Notes under the pieces: generated by a model
Database searches by the model: none
What the model was told of the DNA's origin: nothing
What the model saw: the letters and a program-made list of their open reading frames with translations, nothing else
DNA from: Oscillospiraceae bacterium
Lineage (GTDB): Bacteria > Bacillota > Clostridia > Oscillospirales > Ruminococcaceae
Direction of reading: 5' to 3'
Assembly: GCA_017473015.1 (NCBI GenBank)
Contig: JAFUNP010000022.1
Coordinates: forward strand, 62,001 to 126,000
Length of the DNA: 64,000 nt
Shown here: positions 8,196 to 17,250 of the stretch, piece after piece
How positions within the stretch are numbered: position 1 is the stretch's first letter
How the letters are laid out: each line of letters begins with the position of its first letter
Position numbers and translations under genes: made by a program

Positions 8196-8918
8196 ATGCA
8201 GTACAGACTGGACAGGCTGGTGTGCGAGGTAAGCGGTGTTTCCCGCGCGGATGCCAAAAAACTGATAAGCAAAGGCTTGGTAAAAATAAACGGTGAAATT
8301 ATCAGAAAGGCCGACCGGAAGGCAGATGACACCGATGATATAGTGATAAACGGCAGAAGCTACACCCATGAAAAGTATGTGTATATTATGCTGAATAAAC
8401 CGGAAGGGGTGGTCAGCGCAACCGGGGATAAAAATGATGTGACTGTAGTGGACCTGGTAAAGGACGACTTTCCACGCCGAAATCTTTTCCCGGCGGGCCG
8501 ACTGGACAAAACCAGCACCGGTTTTGTACTTATCACTGATGACGGCAGCTTTGCCCACGATATTCTCAGCCCGAAGCATCATGTGCCAAAAACATACATT
8601 GTCACTGTGGACAACCCTGTGACTGACCGGGTTGTGAAAGCCTTTGAGGAGGGCGTCACACTGGCAGACGGTACCCTGCTGAAAAGCGCTGAAATCATAC
8701 CCTCTGATGACGGCCTCACTGCTACAATAATTCTTCACCAGGGTGTTTATCATCAGATAAAGCGCATGCTGGGTGTGTTTGACATAGGGGTAAACACCCT
8801 GCACCGCACCGCCATAGGCGGCCTGGAAATGCCTGCTGACCTGGTCCCAGGGGAGTATGTAAAACTGACAAAGCAGCAGGTGGAAATGATTGCCGGCGTT
8901 ATGTTAACAGAAAATTAA
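8196..8918 (+). CDS. RsuA/RluB-family pseudouridine synthase
   Basis: A 240-residue rRNA pseudouridine synthase. It starts with an S4 RNA-binding domain (RLDRLVCEVSGVSRADAKKLI) and continues with the synthase fold; the catalytic Asp is in GRLDKTSTGFVLITDDG near residue 100. The YHQIKRMLG block typical of RsuA/RluB/RluE is present near residue 186. Start chosen at 8196, where GAAAAGGA lies 7 nt upstream; 22 earlier in-frame codons lack a ribosome site. The target could be 16S U516 (RsuA-like) or a 23S site; the length favours RsuA. Confidence 0.88.
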   Translation: MQYRLDRLVCEVSGVSRADAKKLISKGLVKINGEIIRKADRKADDTDDIVINGRSYTHEKYVYIMLNKPEGVVSATGDKNDVTVVDLVKDDFPRRNLFPAGRLDKTSTGFVLITDDGSFAHDILSPKHHVPKTYIVTVDNPVTDRVVKAFEEGVTLADGTLLKSAEIIPSDDGLTATIILHQGVYHQIKRMLGVFDIGVNTLHRTAIGGLEMPADLVPGEYVKLTKQQVEMIAGVMLTEN

Positions 8919-9017
8919 AAAAAGCAACACAATTATACTATATAATAGCATTATCGCTATTTCATGCTTCATTTTCTGTTTTGCACATAAAAAAGCGAAC
9001 TTTTTTGTAAAAAAATG

Positions 9018-9046
9018 TTGCATTTTCTAAATTTATTGTGTAAAAT
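9018..9046 (+). promoter_or_regulatory. Promoter upstream of the PucR-type regulator
   Basis: TTGCAT and TAAAAT with exactly 17 bp between, 65 bp upstream of the start codon at 9111. Confidence 0.6.
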
Positions 9047-9110
9047 ATAAATAATTTAATTATAACTGTTGTATAAAACAACAACAGTGTATATTTTTAG
9101 GGAGTCAAGT

Positions 9111-10196
9111 ATGTCAAATAGGATGTTTCAAGGCGTTATTTATCAGATGAAAGATGCCATCGGCAGAATTGCTGGTGTCACAGACGAAATGGGCGTTGTA
9201 GTAGCATGCAGCGAACTGGGCCAGATAGACAGTATCAAAGACGGCGTTCAGGCAGAAAGAATGTCAAACAGCCGGTCTTTTATCCGCAATGGTTATACAT
9301 ATAAAGGTTTTACAAATTCCAAAAGAAATGATTTCTATGTGTTTGTTGAAGGCACAGACGAAATGGCAGACAGATTTGCAACTATGCTTTCTGTATCACT
9401 GCAGAGCTTAAAGCAGTTCCATGACGAAAAATTCGACAGACTGAATTTTATCAAAAATGTTGTTATGGACAACATTATGCCAGGCGATATTTATGCCAGA
9501 GCAAGAGAAATGCATTTCTCCACTGATATTCCGCGAGTTGTTCTCATCATTCGTGTGGAACGGCAGAAGGATATGTCCACATTTGATGTGGTACAGAACC
9601 TTTTCCCGGACAAGCAGAAAGATTTTGTTTTCGATACCAGTGAAAATGACACAGTTCTTATCAAAGAGCTGAAAAAAGGAATCGAAACAAAAGATATTGA
9701 AAAACTGGCTGCTTCCATTGTGGATACACTGAATGTAGAATACTATATCAAAGCTACAGTTGGCATCGGTACACAGGTTACAAATATCAAAGACCTGGCT
9801 TCTTCCTTTAAAGAAGCACAGATTGCCCTGGAAGTAGGCAAAGTGTTTGATACAGAACGCGCTATAGTAAACTACGAAAGCCTGGGTATCGCACGCCTTA
9901 TCTACCAGCTGCCTACCACATTGTGTGAAATGTTCCTGAAAGAAGTATTCAAACAGGGGTCAATAGACAGTCTCGACCAGGAAACACTGTTTACTATCCA
10001 GAGTTTCTTTGAAAACAACCTGAATGTAAGTGAAACTTCACGCGGACTGTTTGTTCACAGAAATACTTTGGTTTACCGTCTGGAAAAAATCAGAAAAATT
10101 ACCGGCCTTGATTTAAGGGAATTTGATGACGCTATTATATTCAAGGTAGCACTGATGGTTAAAAAGTACCTGCAGTCCAGTCAGGATAGATTTTAA
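9111..10196 (+). CDS. PucR/CdaR-type transcriptional regulator
   Basis: A 361-residue protein whose C-terminal 60 residues are a PucR-type helix-turn-helix: NLNVSETSRGLFVHRNTLVYRLEKIRKITG followed by FDDAIIFKVALMV. The upstream half carries a GGDEF-like/PucR linker region and an N-terminal sensory part with no membrane segments. GGGAG precedes the ATG at 9111; a longer frame starts 14 codons upstream without a ribosome site. It lies immediately before ftsE but behind its own promoter and terminator, so control of the division operon is only a possibility. Confidence 0.75.
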   Translation: MSNRMFQGVIYQMKDAIGRIAGVTDEMGVVVACSELGQIDSIKDGVQAERMSNSRSFIRNGYTYKGFTNSKRNDFYVFVEGTDEMADRFATMLSVSLQSLKQFHDEKFDRLNFIKNVVMDNIMPGDIYARAREMHFSTDIPRVVLIIRVERQKDMSTFDVVQNLFPDKQKDFVFDTSENDTVLIKELKKGIETKDIEKLAASIVDTLNVEYYIKATVGIGTQVTNIKDLASSFKEAQIALEVGKVFDTERAIVNYESLGIARLIYQLPTTLCEMFLKEVFKQGSIDSLDQETLFTIQSFFENNLNVSETSRGLFVHRNTLVYRLEKIRKITGLDLREFDDAIIFKVALMVKKYLQSSQDRF

Positions 10197-10202
10197 TTGA
10201 TT

Positions 10203-10248
10203 TTCCGCCCTTGAATGTACTTTGATGTTACATAAAGGGCGGTTTTTT
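10203..10248 (+). terminator. Terminator of the PucR-type regulator gene
   Basis: CCGCCCTT pairs with AAGGGCGG, followed by six T residues. Confidence 0.85.
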
Positions 10249-10295
10249 ACCGTTATAGCAGATACGGCCCCGAAAAAAGTTATTTTGAGGATTAT

Positions 10296-10982
10296 ATGAT
10301 AGACTTTAAACATGTTACCAAGGTTTACGAGCCTAAAATCACAGCCCTGCGCGATGTGTCGGTCCACATTGACAAAGGGGAATTTGTGTTTGTTCTGGGG
10401 CATTCCGGCGCAGGTAAAAGTACTTTTATCAAGCTTATGCTGCGCGAGGAAAAAGCCACCAAAGGTGAAGTAGTTGTAAACGGCTACAACCTTTCAAAAA
10501 TAAAGGAAAAAGATATTCCGTATATGCGCCGTACGCTGGGCGTGGTTTTCCAGGATTTCCGTCTGATACCAAATCTGACAGCCTACGAAAACATCGCTTT
10601 TGCCATGCGCGTGACAAATATAGATGAAAAAGAAATCAAACGCCGCGTGCCTTATATTCTCAATCTTGTAGGTCTGGCAGGTAAAGCAGGCAAACTGCCG
10701 GCGCAGCTGTCCGGCGGCGAACAGCAGCGTGTGGCACTGGCCCGCGCGCTGGTACATAACCCGGACCTGGTTATTGCGGACGAGCCTACCGGCAATATTG
10801 ACCCGCAATTGTCTATTGAGATTATGGAGCTTCTGAAAGCTATCAACTCCACCGGCACCACAGTTGTTGTGGTTACCCACGAACACGACCTGGCCCGACG
10901 CTATGCCCGACGCACCATTGAAATGCGTGGTGGCGTAATAGTGCGCGACACTGCGGCCCGGGGAAGGGAGGGCACAGTATGA
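10296..10982 (+). CDS. ftsE: Cell division ATP-binding protein FtsE
   Basis: A 228-residue ABC ATPase. Walker A is GHSGAGKST near residue 36, the signature is LSGGEQQR near residue 139, and Walker B is LVIADEPTGN near residue 159. It powers FtsX, which transmits conformational changes across the membrane to activate a cell-wall hydrolase. The stop overlaps the ftsX start by four bases (ATGA), giving translational coupling. It heads the operon ftsE-ftsX-M23-S41. Confidence 0.96.
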   Translation: MIDFKHVTKVYEPKITALRDVSVHIDKGEFVFVLGHSGAGKSTFIKLMLREEKATKGEVVVNGYNLSKIKEKDIPYMRRTLGVVFQDFRLIPNLTAYENIAFAMRVTNIDEKEIKRRVPYILNLVGLAGKAGKLPAQLSGGEQQRVALARALVHNPDLVIADEPTGNIDPQLSIEIMELLKAINSTGTTVVVVTHEHDLARRYARRTIEMRGGVIVRDTAARGREGTV

Positions 10983-11893
10983 AATTTTCCAGTTTCAAAT
11001 ACCTTTTAGGTCAGGGGTGGAACAATTTCAGCGGCAAAGGTAACCGCCTGATGAGCGTTGCCTCTGTTGGTGTGGTTACATCCTGTCTTATACTTGTGGG
11101 CGTATGTGCCTCCCTTGCCCTGAATGTAAACAGTTTTGTACAGTATCTGGGAGCACAGAACGAAGTGGTGATTTATGTTGCGGACACAGCTTCAGATGCA
11201 GAAGTGGCAGAAATGAACGCACAGCTCACCGCTGACGAAGATATTGCTTCATTTGTATATGTTTCCAAAGAACAGGCTCTGGAAGAACAGATGGGCTATA
11301 TGGGACAGTATGCTTCACTGTTGTCCGGCTATCAGGGTGCAAACAATCCTTTGCCTGCATCCTTCAGGGTTCATCTGAAGGACCTGACCAGGCTGGAGCC
11401 GGCTTCCATGCGATTTTCAGCCATGGGTGGCGTGGACTATGTTTCCACTCCTACTGAGCTGGCAGGGGTACTTATTGCTCTGAAAAACACCACCTATTAT
11501 GCAGGTATGGCTATACTGCTTATCCTGTTTATGGTGAGCATGGTGGTTATTTCCAACACTATCCGACTGACGGTTTTTGCCAGAAGAAGAGAAATCGGCA
11601 TTATGAAATATGTTGGCGCCACCAACGGTTTTATACAGTTTCCGTTTGTGGTGGAAGGTCTGATTATCGGCACAGTTTCCGCATTTATTACCTTTGCACT
11701 GCTCAGCGGCGGTTATATTTATCTTTACAATTACATCACCACTCAGGCTGCAGGCTTTATAGCCATGCTCAGCCTGTGTATGATTCCGTATAAAGATATC
11801 TGGTATATCATGCTGGCCGGATTTTTCGGCTTTGGCTGGTTTATCGGCGGTGTGGGCAGCGCCCTGTCCATGAGAAAATATCTGAAAGTGTAG
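10979..11893 (+). CDS. ftsX: Cell division protein FtsX
   Basis: A 304-residue permease-like protein: a first helix at about 23-48, a large extracytoplasmic domain (about 50-170), then three helices (about 178-200, 224-248, 270-295). The conserved VFARRREIGIMKYVGAT loop between helices is visible near residue 197, the usual MacB/FtsX coupling region. With FtsE it controls peptidoglycan hydrolysis at the septum or sidewall. It is directly followed, after 8 nt, by a secreted coiled-coil M23 protein that is the expected partner. Confidence 0.95.
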   Translation: MKFSSFKYLLGQGWNNFSGKGNRLMSVASVGVVTSCLILVGVCASLALNVNSFVQYLGAQNEVVIYVADTASDAEVAEMNAQLTADEDIASFVYVSKEQALEEQMGYMGQYASLLSGYQGANNPLPASFRVHLKDLTRLEPASMRFSAMGGVDYVSTPTELAGVLIALKNTTYYAGMAILLILFMVSMVVISNTIRLTVFARRREIGIMKYVGATNGFIQFPFVVEGLIIGTVSAFITFALLSGGYIYLYNYITTQAAGFIAMLSLCMIPYKDIWYIMLAGFFGFGWFIGGVGSALSMRKYLKV

Positions 11894-11901
11894 GAGGTCG
11901 T

Positions 11902-13068
11902 ATGAATAAAAGCAAAATTCTTACAGGCTTTTTTGCCTTTGTGATGATTTTCCTTATGGGCTTCGGTCTTATAAACCCTATTATCGCATCAGCCAATGCC
12001 CAGAGCGATTTCAACGATGCACAGCAGAAACTGAACGAAATCAACAACGAAATTGCCGGGCTCAAGGACCAGAAGAAAAAGCAGCAGGCCCAGAAGGACA
12101 ATGCCAAAACCCAGATAAATCTGGTAAAAAGCCAGATTTCTGCACTGAATAAAGATATCAGCGAAACCAATACCCGTCTGGCTGAAAAACAGCAGCAGCT
12201 GGAACAGAAAAAAGTGGATATACGGTGGGCTGACCAGCTGTTCAAAGACCGTCTGAAAGCCATGTATATCATGCGCAGCGGCGGAACTCTTTCCACAGTG
12301 CTGGCAGTGGACAGCTTTTCTGAGCTGCTGACTGCCACCGATACTCTCCAGCGCATTTCCGTGGCTGACACTGAGCTGCTGAAATACCTGGACGAGGAAA
12401 AGAAAGCTATCGAAGCGGAAGAAGCAGCAATTCAGGAAGAACTGAACAACCTGGTTACAAAGCAGGGAACGCTGGAAAACAAACAGTCAGAGCTGGCCGG
12501 CTATATGCAGACACTGGATACCCAGTTGTCCGAAACAGCGGCCCAGCAAAAAGCTGCTGAAGAAACTCAGGCAGAGGTATATGCCGAATATCTGGCTGCA
12601 AAACAGGCTCTGGAGGCTGAATTTGCTTCCAGCGGCAATACTTCATATGTGGGCGGTGAATGGATATGGCCGGTGCCATCAAATAATCACATTTCATCAC
12701 CATTTGGCTGGCGCACACTTTACGGCAAAGCCGACAACCACATCGGCATAGATATTTCCACAGGTTCCGGCACATGGATTTATAATAAACCTATTGTTGC
12801 TTCCAACTCCGGTACAGTTATCAAAGCTGTAAACGGAATTTACGGCTATGGCAGATATATTATTATCGACCATGGTGGCAACAACTTTACTCTTTACGGC
12901 CACTGCAATTCACTGGCTGTAAATGTGGGGGATTATGTTACTCAGGGACAGACTATCGCTTATGTAGGTTCTACCGGTAACTCCACAGGCCCACATCTCC
13001 ATTTTGAAATCAGACTCAACGGCACACCGGTTGACCCGGCACCGCTGGTGGCATCCACCAGACCGTAG
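11902..13068 (+). CDS. Secreted coiled-coil M23 peptidase (EnvC/PcsB-like), FtsEX partner
   Basis: A 388-residue protein: signal peptide (about 1-33), a long coiled coil rich in Lys/Gln/Glu (about 35-240), then a LytM/M23 domain (about 255-385). The zinc ligands look intact: NHIGIDIS (H-x3-D), LYGHC, and GPHLHFE (H-x-H), so it should be an active metallo-endopeptidase, unlike E. coli EnvC, which is degenerate. In Firmicutes such coiled-coil hydrolases are docked on FtsX through the coiled coil. AGGAGG precedes the ATG. The S41 gene follows after 15 nt. Confidence 0.9.
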   Translation: MNKSKILTGFFAFVMIFLMGFGLINPIIASANAQSDFNDAQQKLNEINNEIAGLKDQKKKQQAQKDNAKTQINLVKSQISALNKDISETNTRLAEKQQQLEQKKVDIRWADQLFKDRLKAMYIMRSGGTLSTVLAVDSFSELLTATDTLQRISVADTELLKYLDEEKKAIEAEEAAIQEELNNLVTKQGTLENKQSELAGYMQTLDTQLSETAAQQKAAEETQAEVYAEYLAAKQALEAEFASSGNTSYVGGEWIWPVPSNNHISSPFGWRTLYGKADNHIGIDISTGSGTWIYNKPIVASNSGTVIKAVNGIYGYGRYIIIDHGGNNFTLYGHCNSLAVNVGDYVTQGQTIAYVGSTGNSTGPHLHFEIRLNGTPVDPAPLVASTRP

Positions 13069-13083
13069 CCGAGAGGGAGGAAT

Positions 13084-14289
13084 ATGAGAAAGAAAATTAC
13101 ATTAAGCACTGCAATCAGCTATATGTTTATTGCTATGACAGTTACTTTCTGTCTGACTATGATACTGTCCACCAGAATGTTTGAGGCAAAGGTATCATCA
13201 GTAAACGAAAAAGAATCAATGTATGACAAAGTTTCTGATATCGACCGGGTGGTAAGGCAGAACTATTACACCACAGTTGACGATACCAATATTTACGAAA
13301 GCCTTTCAGCCGGCTATGTGAACGGACTGAAAGACTCTGAATCCAGATACCTGACCACTACAGAGGTGACAGAATATCAGGAAGAAATGAGTGGCAAAAT
13401 CATCGGTATCGGTATGGATATAGCCAAATCCAAAGAGGACGGCGGCTATATGAGAGTGTACAAAGTGTACTCAGAATCACCTGCTGATGTACAGGGCATC
13501 GCTGTAAATGACCTGCTGACAGCTATCAACGGTATCAGCACCATCAACCTGACTGAACGGGAAGCCACAAAACTGCTGTCCGGCAAATCCGGTACTACAG
13601 TTGATGTGACATACCGTCATGAAGATTCTGAAACAACTGCTACACTTACACGCAAAGCCTATGATGCTCCGTCGGTTTCTTACTCAAAAGAAGACACTGT
13701 AGGCTATATCAAAATCACAAACTTCTCCTCCAGAACAGCCTCTGAGCTGGAATATGCAGCCAACAATCTGACCAGCCAGGGCGCAACCAGTTTGTGCATC
13801 GATATACGCAACAACGCCAGCAAAGATTTTGACAGTGCCGCTGATGCAGCAGACATTCTACTGAAAGAAGGCACTACAATGTACGCTGTATACCAGGACG
13901 GCGAAAGAAAAGTGCTGTACACATCTGACAAAACAGCTACCACACTGCCTGTGACACTGATTACAAACGGCGGCACGGGCTATGCAGCAGAAATGTTTAC
14001 AGTTATGCTTAAAGATACAGCCGGTGCCAAAACTGTAGGTACTACCACAATGGGTAAAGGTACACTGCAGAAACTGTTCCGTCTGCCTGACGGCAGTGGC
14101 GTGGTGCTGACAGTGGCCACACTTTCACCTACAGCTTCCGCTGTTTACACAGGTACAGGTATCGCACCTGACTATGAAAAAGCTCTGGACTCCACCCAGG
14201 AAGCCAGCGCATACACATTTACAATCAGCAACGACCCTCAGATTCTCCGCGCATTTGAAGTTGCCCGCAATCTAACAGTCCAGCAGTAA
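13084..14289 (+). CDS. S41/CtpA-family protein, predicted catalytically inactive
   Basis: A 401-residue protein: one membrane helix (about 13-30), a PDZ domain (about 98-195) and an S41 tail-specific protease fold (about 198-370). In active C-terminal processing peptidases the nucleophile lies in G-S/T-A-S-A-S-E, 25 residues before the catalytic lysine. Here the matching stretch reads GGTGYAAEM, placing Tyr300 at the serine position, while Lys325 (MGKGTLQ) and Gln329 are retained at the right spacing. I infer a pseudoprotease, perhaps a PDZ scaffold. It closes the ftsEX-M23 operon, and a terminator follows. Confidence 0.88.
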   Translation: MRKKITLSTAISYMFIAMTVTFCLTMILSTRMFEAKVSSVNEKESMYDKVSDIDRVVRQNYYTTVDDTNIYESLSAGYVNGLKDSESRYLTTTEVTEYQEEMSGKIIGIGMDIAKSKEDGGYMRVYKVYSESPADVQGIAVNDLLTAINGISTINLTEREATKLLSGKSGTTVDVTYRHEDSETTATLTRKAYDAPSVSYSKEDTVGYIKITNFSSRTASELEYAANNLTSQGATSLCIDIRNNASKDFDSAADAADILLKEGTTMYAVYQDGERKVLYTSDKTATTLPVTLITNGGTGYAAEMFTVMLKDTAGAKTVGTTTMGKGTLQKLFRLPDGSGVVLTVATLSPTASAVYTGTGIAPDYEKALDSTQEASAYTFTISNDPQILRAFEVARNLTVQQ

Positions 14290-14296
14290 AATCAAA

Positions 14297-14325
14297 AGCC
14301 GCTTACTTCTGTAAGCGGCTTTTTA
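14297..14325 (+). terminator. Terminator of the ftsEX operon
   Basis: AGCCGCTTAC pairs perfectly with GTAAGCGGCT over a 4-nt loop, followed by TTTT. Confidence 0.9.
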
Positions 14326-14354
14326 AATGCTTATATTTCGCAAAAGTAAAGCGA

Positions 14355-14392
14355 TGTCATCCTGGGCGAGCTAAGCGAGACGAAGGCTCTCA
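14355..14392. repeat. GTCATCCTG-type intergenic element
   Basis: The stretch beginning GTCATCCTGGGCGAGC and running through AAGCGAG and CGAAGG resembles an intergenic motif of the form GTCATCCTGAGCGAAGCGAAGGATCTC that I recall as widespread in bacterial genomes. It sits between two convergent genes, and only one copy is seen in this window. Role unknown. Confidence 0.35.
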
Positions 14393-14413
14393 TTTTGAAT
14401 ATTACACATAATA

Positions 14414-15181
14414 TTAGTTTTTCGATTTTGGTTGTTTTTCAGAGTGCAACAGCTCAATAATGCAACCCAAAATAATAAATATCCATCTTTTTTCAGGATA
14501 GAATGCTGCCAGTCGCATATGGCCCAGTATTTTCAGTACAGGCTTTACAGCTTGGTGGAATATATTCAGAAGATTCAACCCGAATATAAAATCAATATCA
14601 GGCAGAATCATATTTACAATATGAAGTGAAAAAAGAATGATTAATGACCAGCGGATAATTTTTATTGCGACGGTCTGCTTCATGGATTTTATTCTACCCC
14701 ATAGCCTCATCAGACGCACTATAAGTACAGCTGACAGTGTTTCCAGTGCGGCAGCGGATACCAGTGCACCGATCCACAGCCGGTAGTCTATTCTGGAGTA
14801 TATATCATGTATCGCGGTGCCGTGACTGCTGCTGTGGCTGTTAAAGTAAAAATTATTGAACCGGGGATAAAAATATCTGAAAAATATAAGTACAATTATT
14901 GCTGCAGAAAGTATAATAACTCCAGAGTCGATTTTGCTTTTCTTCTCATTTAATGACAGTGCAGTTCCGTTTCCTTCAGTTGTATTGTCGCCTATAATTT
15001 TGTTTACATCCACTTGCATAATATCTGCTATTTTCATCAGAGTGTCGGCATCAGGTTCTGTTTTTCCATTTTCCCAGTTGCTTACAGCTTGGCGTGTTAC
15101 AAACAGCATATCTGCCAGCTGTTGCTGTGTCCAGCCTTTTTCTGTTCTTAATTCTTTTATATTTTTTGCTATGCTGTTCAT
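14414..15181 (-). CDS. XRE-family regulator with membrane domain
   Basis: A 255-residue protein. Residues 3-62 form an XRE helix-turn-helix (TQQQLADMLFVTRQAVSNWENGK), the remainder has several hydrophobic helices (about 90-108, 137-160, 178-198, 205-235) joined by short loops. Membrane-tethered XRE proteins of this layout often respond to envelope or antibiotic stress in Firmicutes, but no target is visible. Start taken at the ATG (15181), 7 nt after AGAGG; a GTG two codons upstream is possible. Its codon use is more A/T-rich than its neighbours. Confidence 0.75.
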   Translation of the reverse strand: MNSIAKNIKELRTEKGWTQQQLADMLFVTRQAVSNWENGKTEPDADTLMKIADIMQVDVNKIIGDNTTEGNGTALSLNEKKSKIDSGVIILSAAIIVLIFFRYFYPRFNNFYFNSHSSSHGTAIHDIYSRIDYRLWIGALVSAAALETLSAVLIVRLMRLWGRIKSMKQTVAIKIIRWSLIILFSLHIVNMILPDIDFIFGLNLLNIFHQAVKPVLKILGHMRLAAFYPEKRWIFIILGCIIELLHSEKQPKSKN

Positions 15182-15265
15182 AGTCACACCTCTTTTCTGA
15201 CTTTATAATACAATAACCCGGTGTAAAAGTCACGCAACAAACCGTTGCGCGGTAAATTCAAAATA

Positions 15266-15291
15266 AAAGAGTGGTTTTTCAACCACTCTTT
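15266..15291 (-). terminator. Bidirectional terminator downstream of fhs
   Basis: AAAGAGTGGTT pairs with AACCACTCTTT around TTTC, with A/T tracts on both sides. Confidence 0.85.
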
Positions 15292-15306
15292 ATTTTTTAT
15301 ATATTT

Positions 15307-16974
15307 TTAGAACAGACCTTTGATTACACCGTTTTCATCAATATCAATGTTCAGCGCTGCAGGCAGTTTTGGCAGGCCAGGCATCGTCATGATTTCGCCC
15401 ATTACAGCTACAACAAAGCCTGCACCGGCTGACAGTCTCAGCTCGCGCACATTCATTGTAAAGCCTGTAGGTGCTGCCAGCAGGGAAGCGTTGTCAGAGA
15501 ATGAATACTGTGTCTTTGCGATGCATACAGGCAGTTTGTCATAGCCGGCTGATGCCAGTGTTTTCAGCATTGTCTGTGCAGGCTTTGCAAAGGTCACATC
15601 ATCAGCACCGTAGATTTTTTTACATACAGCGCGGATTTTTTCATCAACAGTCAGGTCAGCATCATATGTGAACTGGATTTCAGTTTCGTCCTGCATTGTT
15701 GCCAGCACTTTTTCAGCCAGTTCAATGCCGCCTTCGCCGCCTTTTGCGAATACATCGCTGAATGCACATTCCACGCCCATTTCAGCACAGTATGCGTATA
15801 CAGCCTGTCTTTCTTCTTCAGTATCTGTAGGGAAGTTGTTCAGTGCCACCACACAAGGCAGACCGAAGTTGTCCTTGATGTTGTGGATATGTCTGCCCAG
15901 GTTTGGCAGGCCTTTTTTCAGCGCTTCCACATTTTCATTGTTCAGTTCAGCTTTTGCCACACCGCCGTGGTGTTTCAGTGCTCTGATTGTAGCCACGATA
16001 ACCACTGCATTAGGTGACAGACCGTTCATACGGCATTTGATGTCCAGGAATTTTTCTGCGCCCAAATCTGCACCGAAGCCTGCTTCTGTTACCACATAGT
16101 CACCCAGCTTCATAGCCAGTTTTGTAGCCACAGCGCTGTTACAGCCGTGAGCGATATTTGCAAATGGGCCGCCGTGGATAAGACAAGGTGTGTTTTCCAG
16201 TGTCTGCACCAGGTTTGGATTGATGGCATCTTTCAGCAGGGAAGCCAGCGCACCCTGTACGCCCAGCTGTGCCACTGTCACAGGTTCGTTGGCGTAGGTG
16301 TAGCCCACCACTATTCTGGCCAGTCTTTCTTTCAGGTCAGCCAGGTCAGATGCCAGACAGAACACAGCCATGATTTCACTGGCAACAGTGATGTCAAAAC
16401 CGTCTTCTCTCGGTGTGCCGTTTACTCTGCCGCCCAGACCGTCTGTGATAAATCTCAGCTGTCTGTCGTTCATATCCACACAGCGTTTCCATGTAACTCT
16501 GCGAGGGTCAATATTCAGCTGATTGCCCTGATAAATATGGTTGTCCACTATTGCAGCCAGCAGATTGTTTGCTGCACCGATGGCGTGCAGGTCACCTGTG
16601 AAATGCAGGTTGATGTCCTCCATTGGAACCACCTGTGAATAACCGCCGCCTGCTGCGCCGCCTTTTACACCGAATACTGGCCCAAGGCTTGGCTCTCTCA
16701 GTGCCAGCACAACATTTTTGCCCAGTCTTGCCAGACCGTCACCCAGACCGATGGATGTGGTGGTTTTACCTTCGCCGGCAGGTGTAGGGCTGATGGCTGT
16801 AACCAGAATCAGTTTACCTTTTCTGTCAGGCAGATTTTTTACTTTTGACAGGTCAATTTTTGCCTTGTAGTCACCGTACAGGCTGATTTCCTTACGGCTG
16901 AGGCCGATTTTTGCAGCAATTTCCTCAATCGGAAGCATATTTGCTGACTGTGCGATTTCGATATCACTTCTCAT
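15307..16974 (-). CDS. fhs: Formate--tetrahydrofolate ligase
   Basis: A 555-residue enzyme that makes 10-formyl-THF from formate, THF and ATP, feeding purine and one-carbon metabolism in anaerobes. The P-loop is seen as [18 protein letters not shown] near residue 65, followed by the [20 protein letters not shown] block that is hallmark for the family. Length is standard. GGAGGA lies 8-9 nt before the ATG. It is monocistronic: a promoter and hairpin leader lie upstream and a terminator lies downstream. Confidence 0.97.
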   Translation of the reverse strand: MRSDIEIAQSANMLPIEEIAAKIGLSRKEISLYGDYKAKIDLSKVKNLPDRKGKLILVTAISPTPAGEGKTTTSIGLGDGLARLGKNVVLALREPSLGPVFGVKGGAAGGGYSQVVPMEDINLHFTGDLHAIGAANNLLAAIVDNHIYQGNQLNIDPRRVTWKRCVDMNDRQLRFITDGLGGRVNGTPREDGFDITVASEIMAVFCLASDLADLKERLARIVVGYTYANEPVTVAQLGVQGALASLLKDAINPNLVQTLENTPCLIHGGPFANIAHGCNSAVATKLAMKLGDYVVTEAGFGADLGAEKFLDIKCRMNGLSPNAVVIVATIRALKHHGGVAKAELNNENVEALKKGLPNLGRHIHNIKDNFGLPCVVALNNFPTDTEEERQAVYAYCAEMGVECAFSDVFAKGGEGGIELAEKVLATMQDETEIQFTYDADLTVDEKIRAVCKKIYGADDVTFAKPAQTMLKTLASAGYDKLPVCIAKTQYSFSDNASLLAAPTGFTMNVRELRLSAGAGFVVAVMGEIMTMPGLPKLPAALNIDIDENGVIKGLF

Positions 16975-17008
16975 GATGTCTGTCCTCCTATATGTTTAAA
17001 GCTAATGA

Positions 17009-17050
17009 TGCATGATTACTTTGACACTTTCTGTGAAAAAGTAAACGCAT
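17009..17050 (-). promoter_or_regulatory. Hairpin in the fhs leader
   Basis: On the minus strand ATGCG, TTACTTT and CAC pair with GTG, AAAGTAA and TGCAT to give an extended interrupted stem between promoter and ribosome site. It does not show the conserved core of the THF riboswitch that I would recognise. Confidence 0.4.
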
Positions 17051-17071
17051 GAAACATACATAACAAAAACT

Positions 17072-17099
17072 ATTATACACGATACAAATTTTGTTGTAA
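17072..17099 (-). promoter_or_regulatory. Promoter of fhs
   Basis: On the minus strand TTACAA and TATAAT are separated by 16 bp, about 100 bp before the fhs start. Confidence 0.5.
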
Positions 17100-17125
17100 A
17101 TAACAGTTTTCGTTCTTCAAATATA

Positions 17126-17155
17126 TTGTACAAAATATTGAAAATATGGTATAAT
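17126..17155 (+). promoter_or_regulatory. Promoter of the cysteine desulfurase/thiI operon
   Basis: TTGTAC and TATAAT with an 18-bp spacer, 95 bp before the start codon at 17251. Confidence 0.5.
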
Positions 17156-17250
17156 TTATCGGATAATATTTATATTTTTTATGCATTGATTATTTATGTG
17201 CTTCAGGTGTGCAATGCCGCCTGAATAAACAGAACAGAAGAGGTAATTTT

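Noticed and set aside
16975-17100. THF riboswitch upstream of fhs
   Set aside because: Only a simple interrupted stem is found; the conserved folate-binding core was not recognisable.
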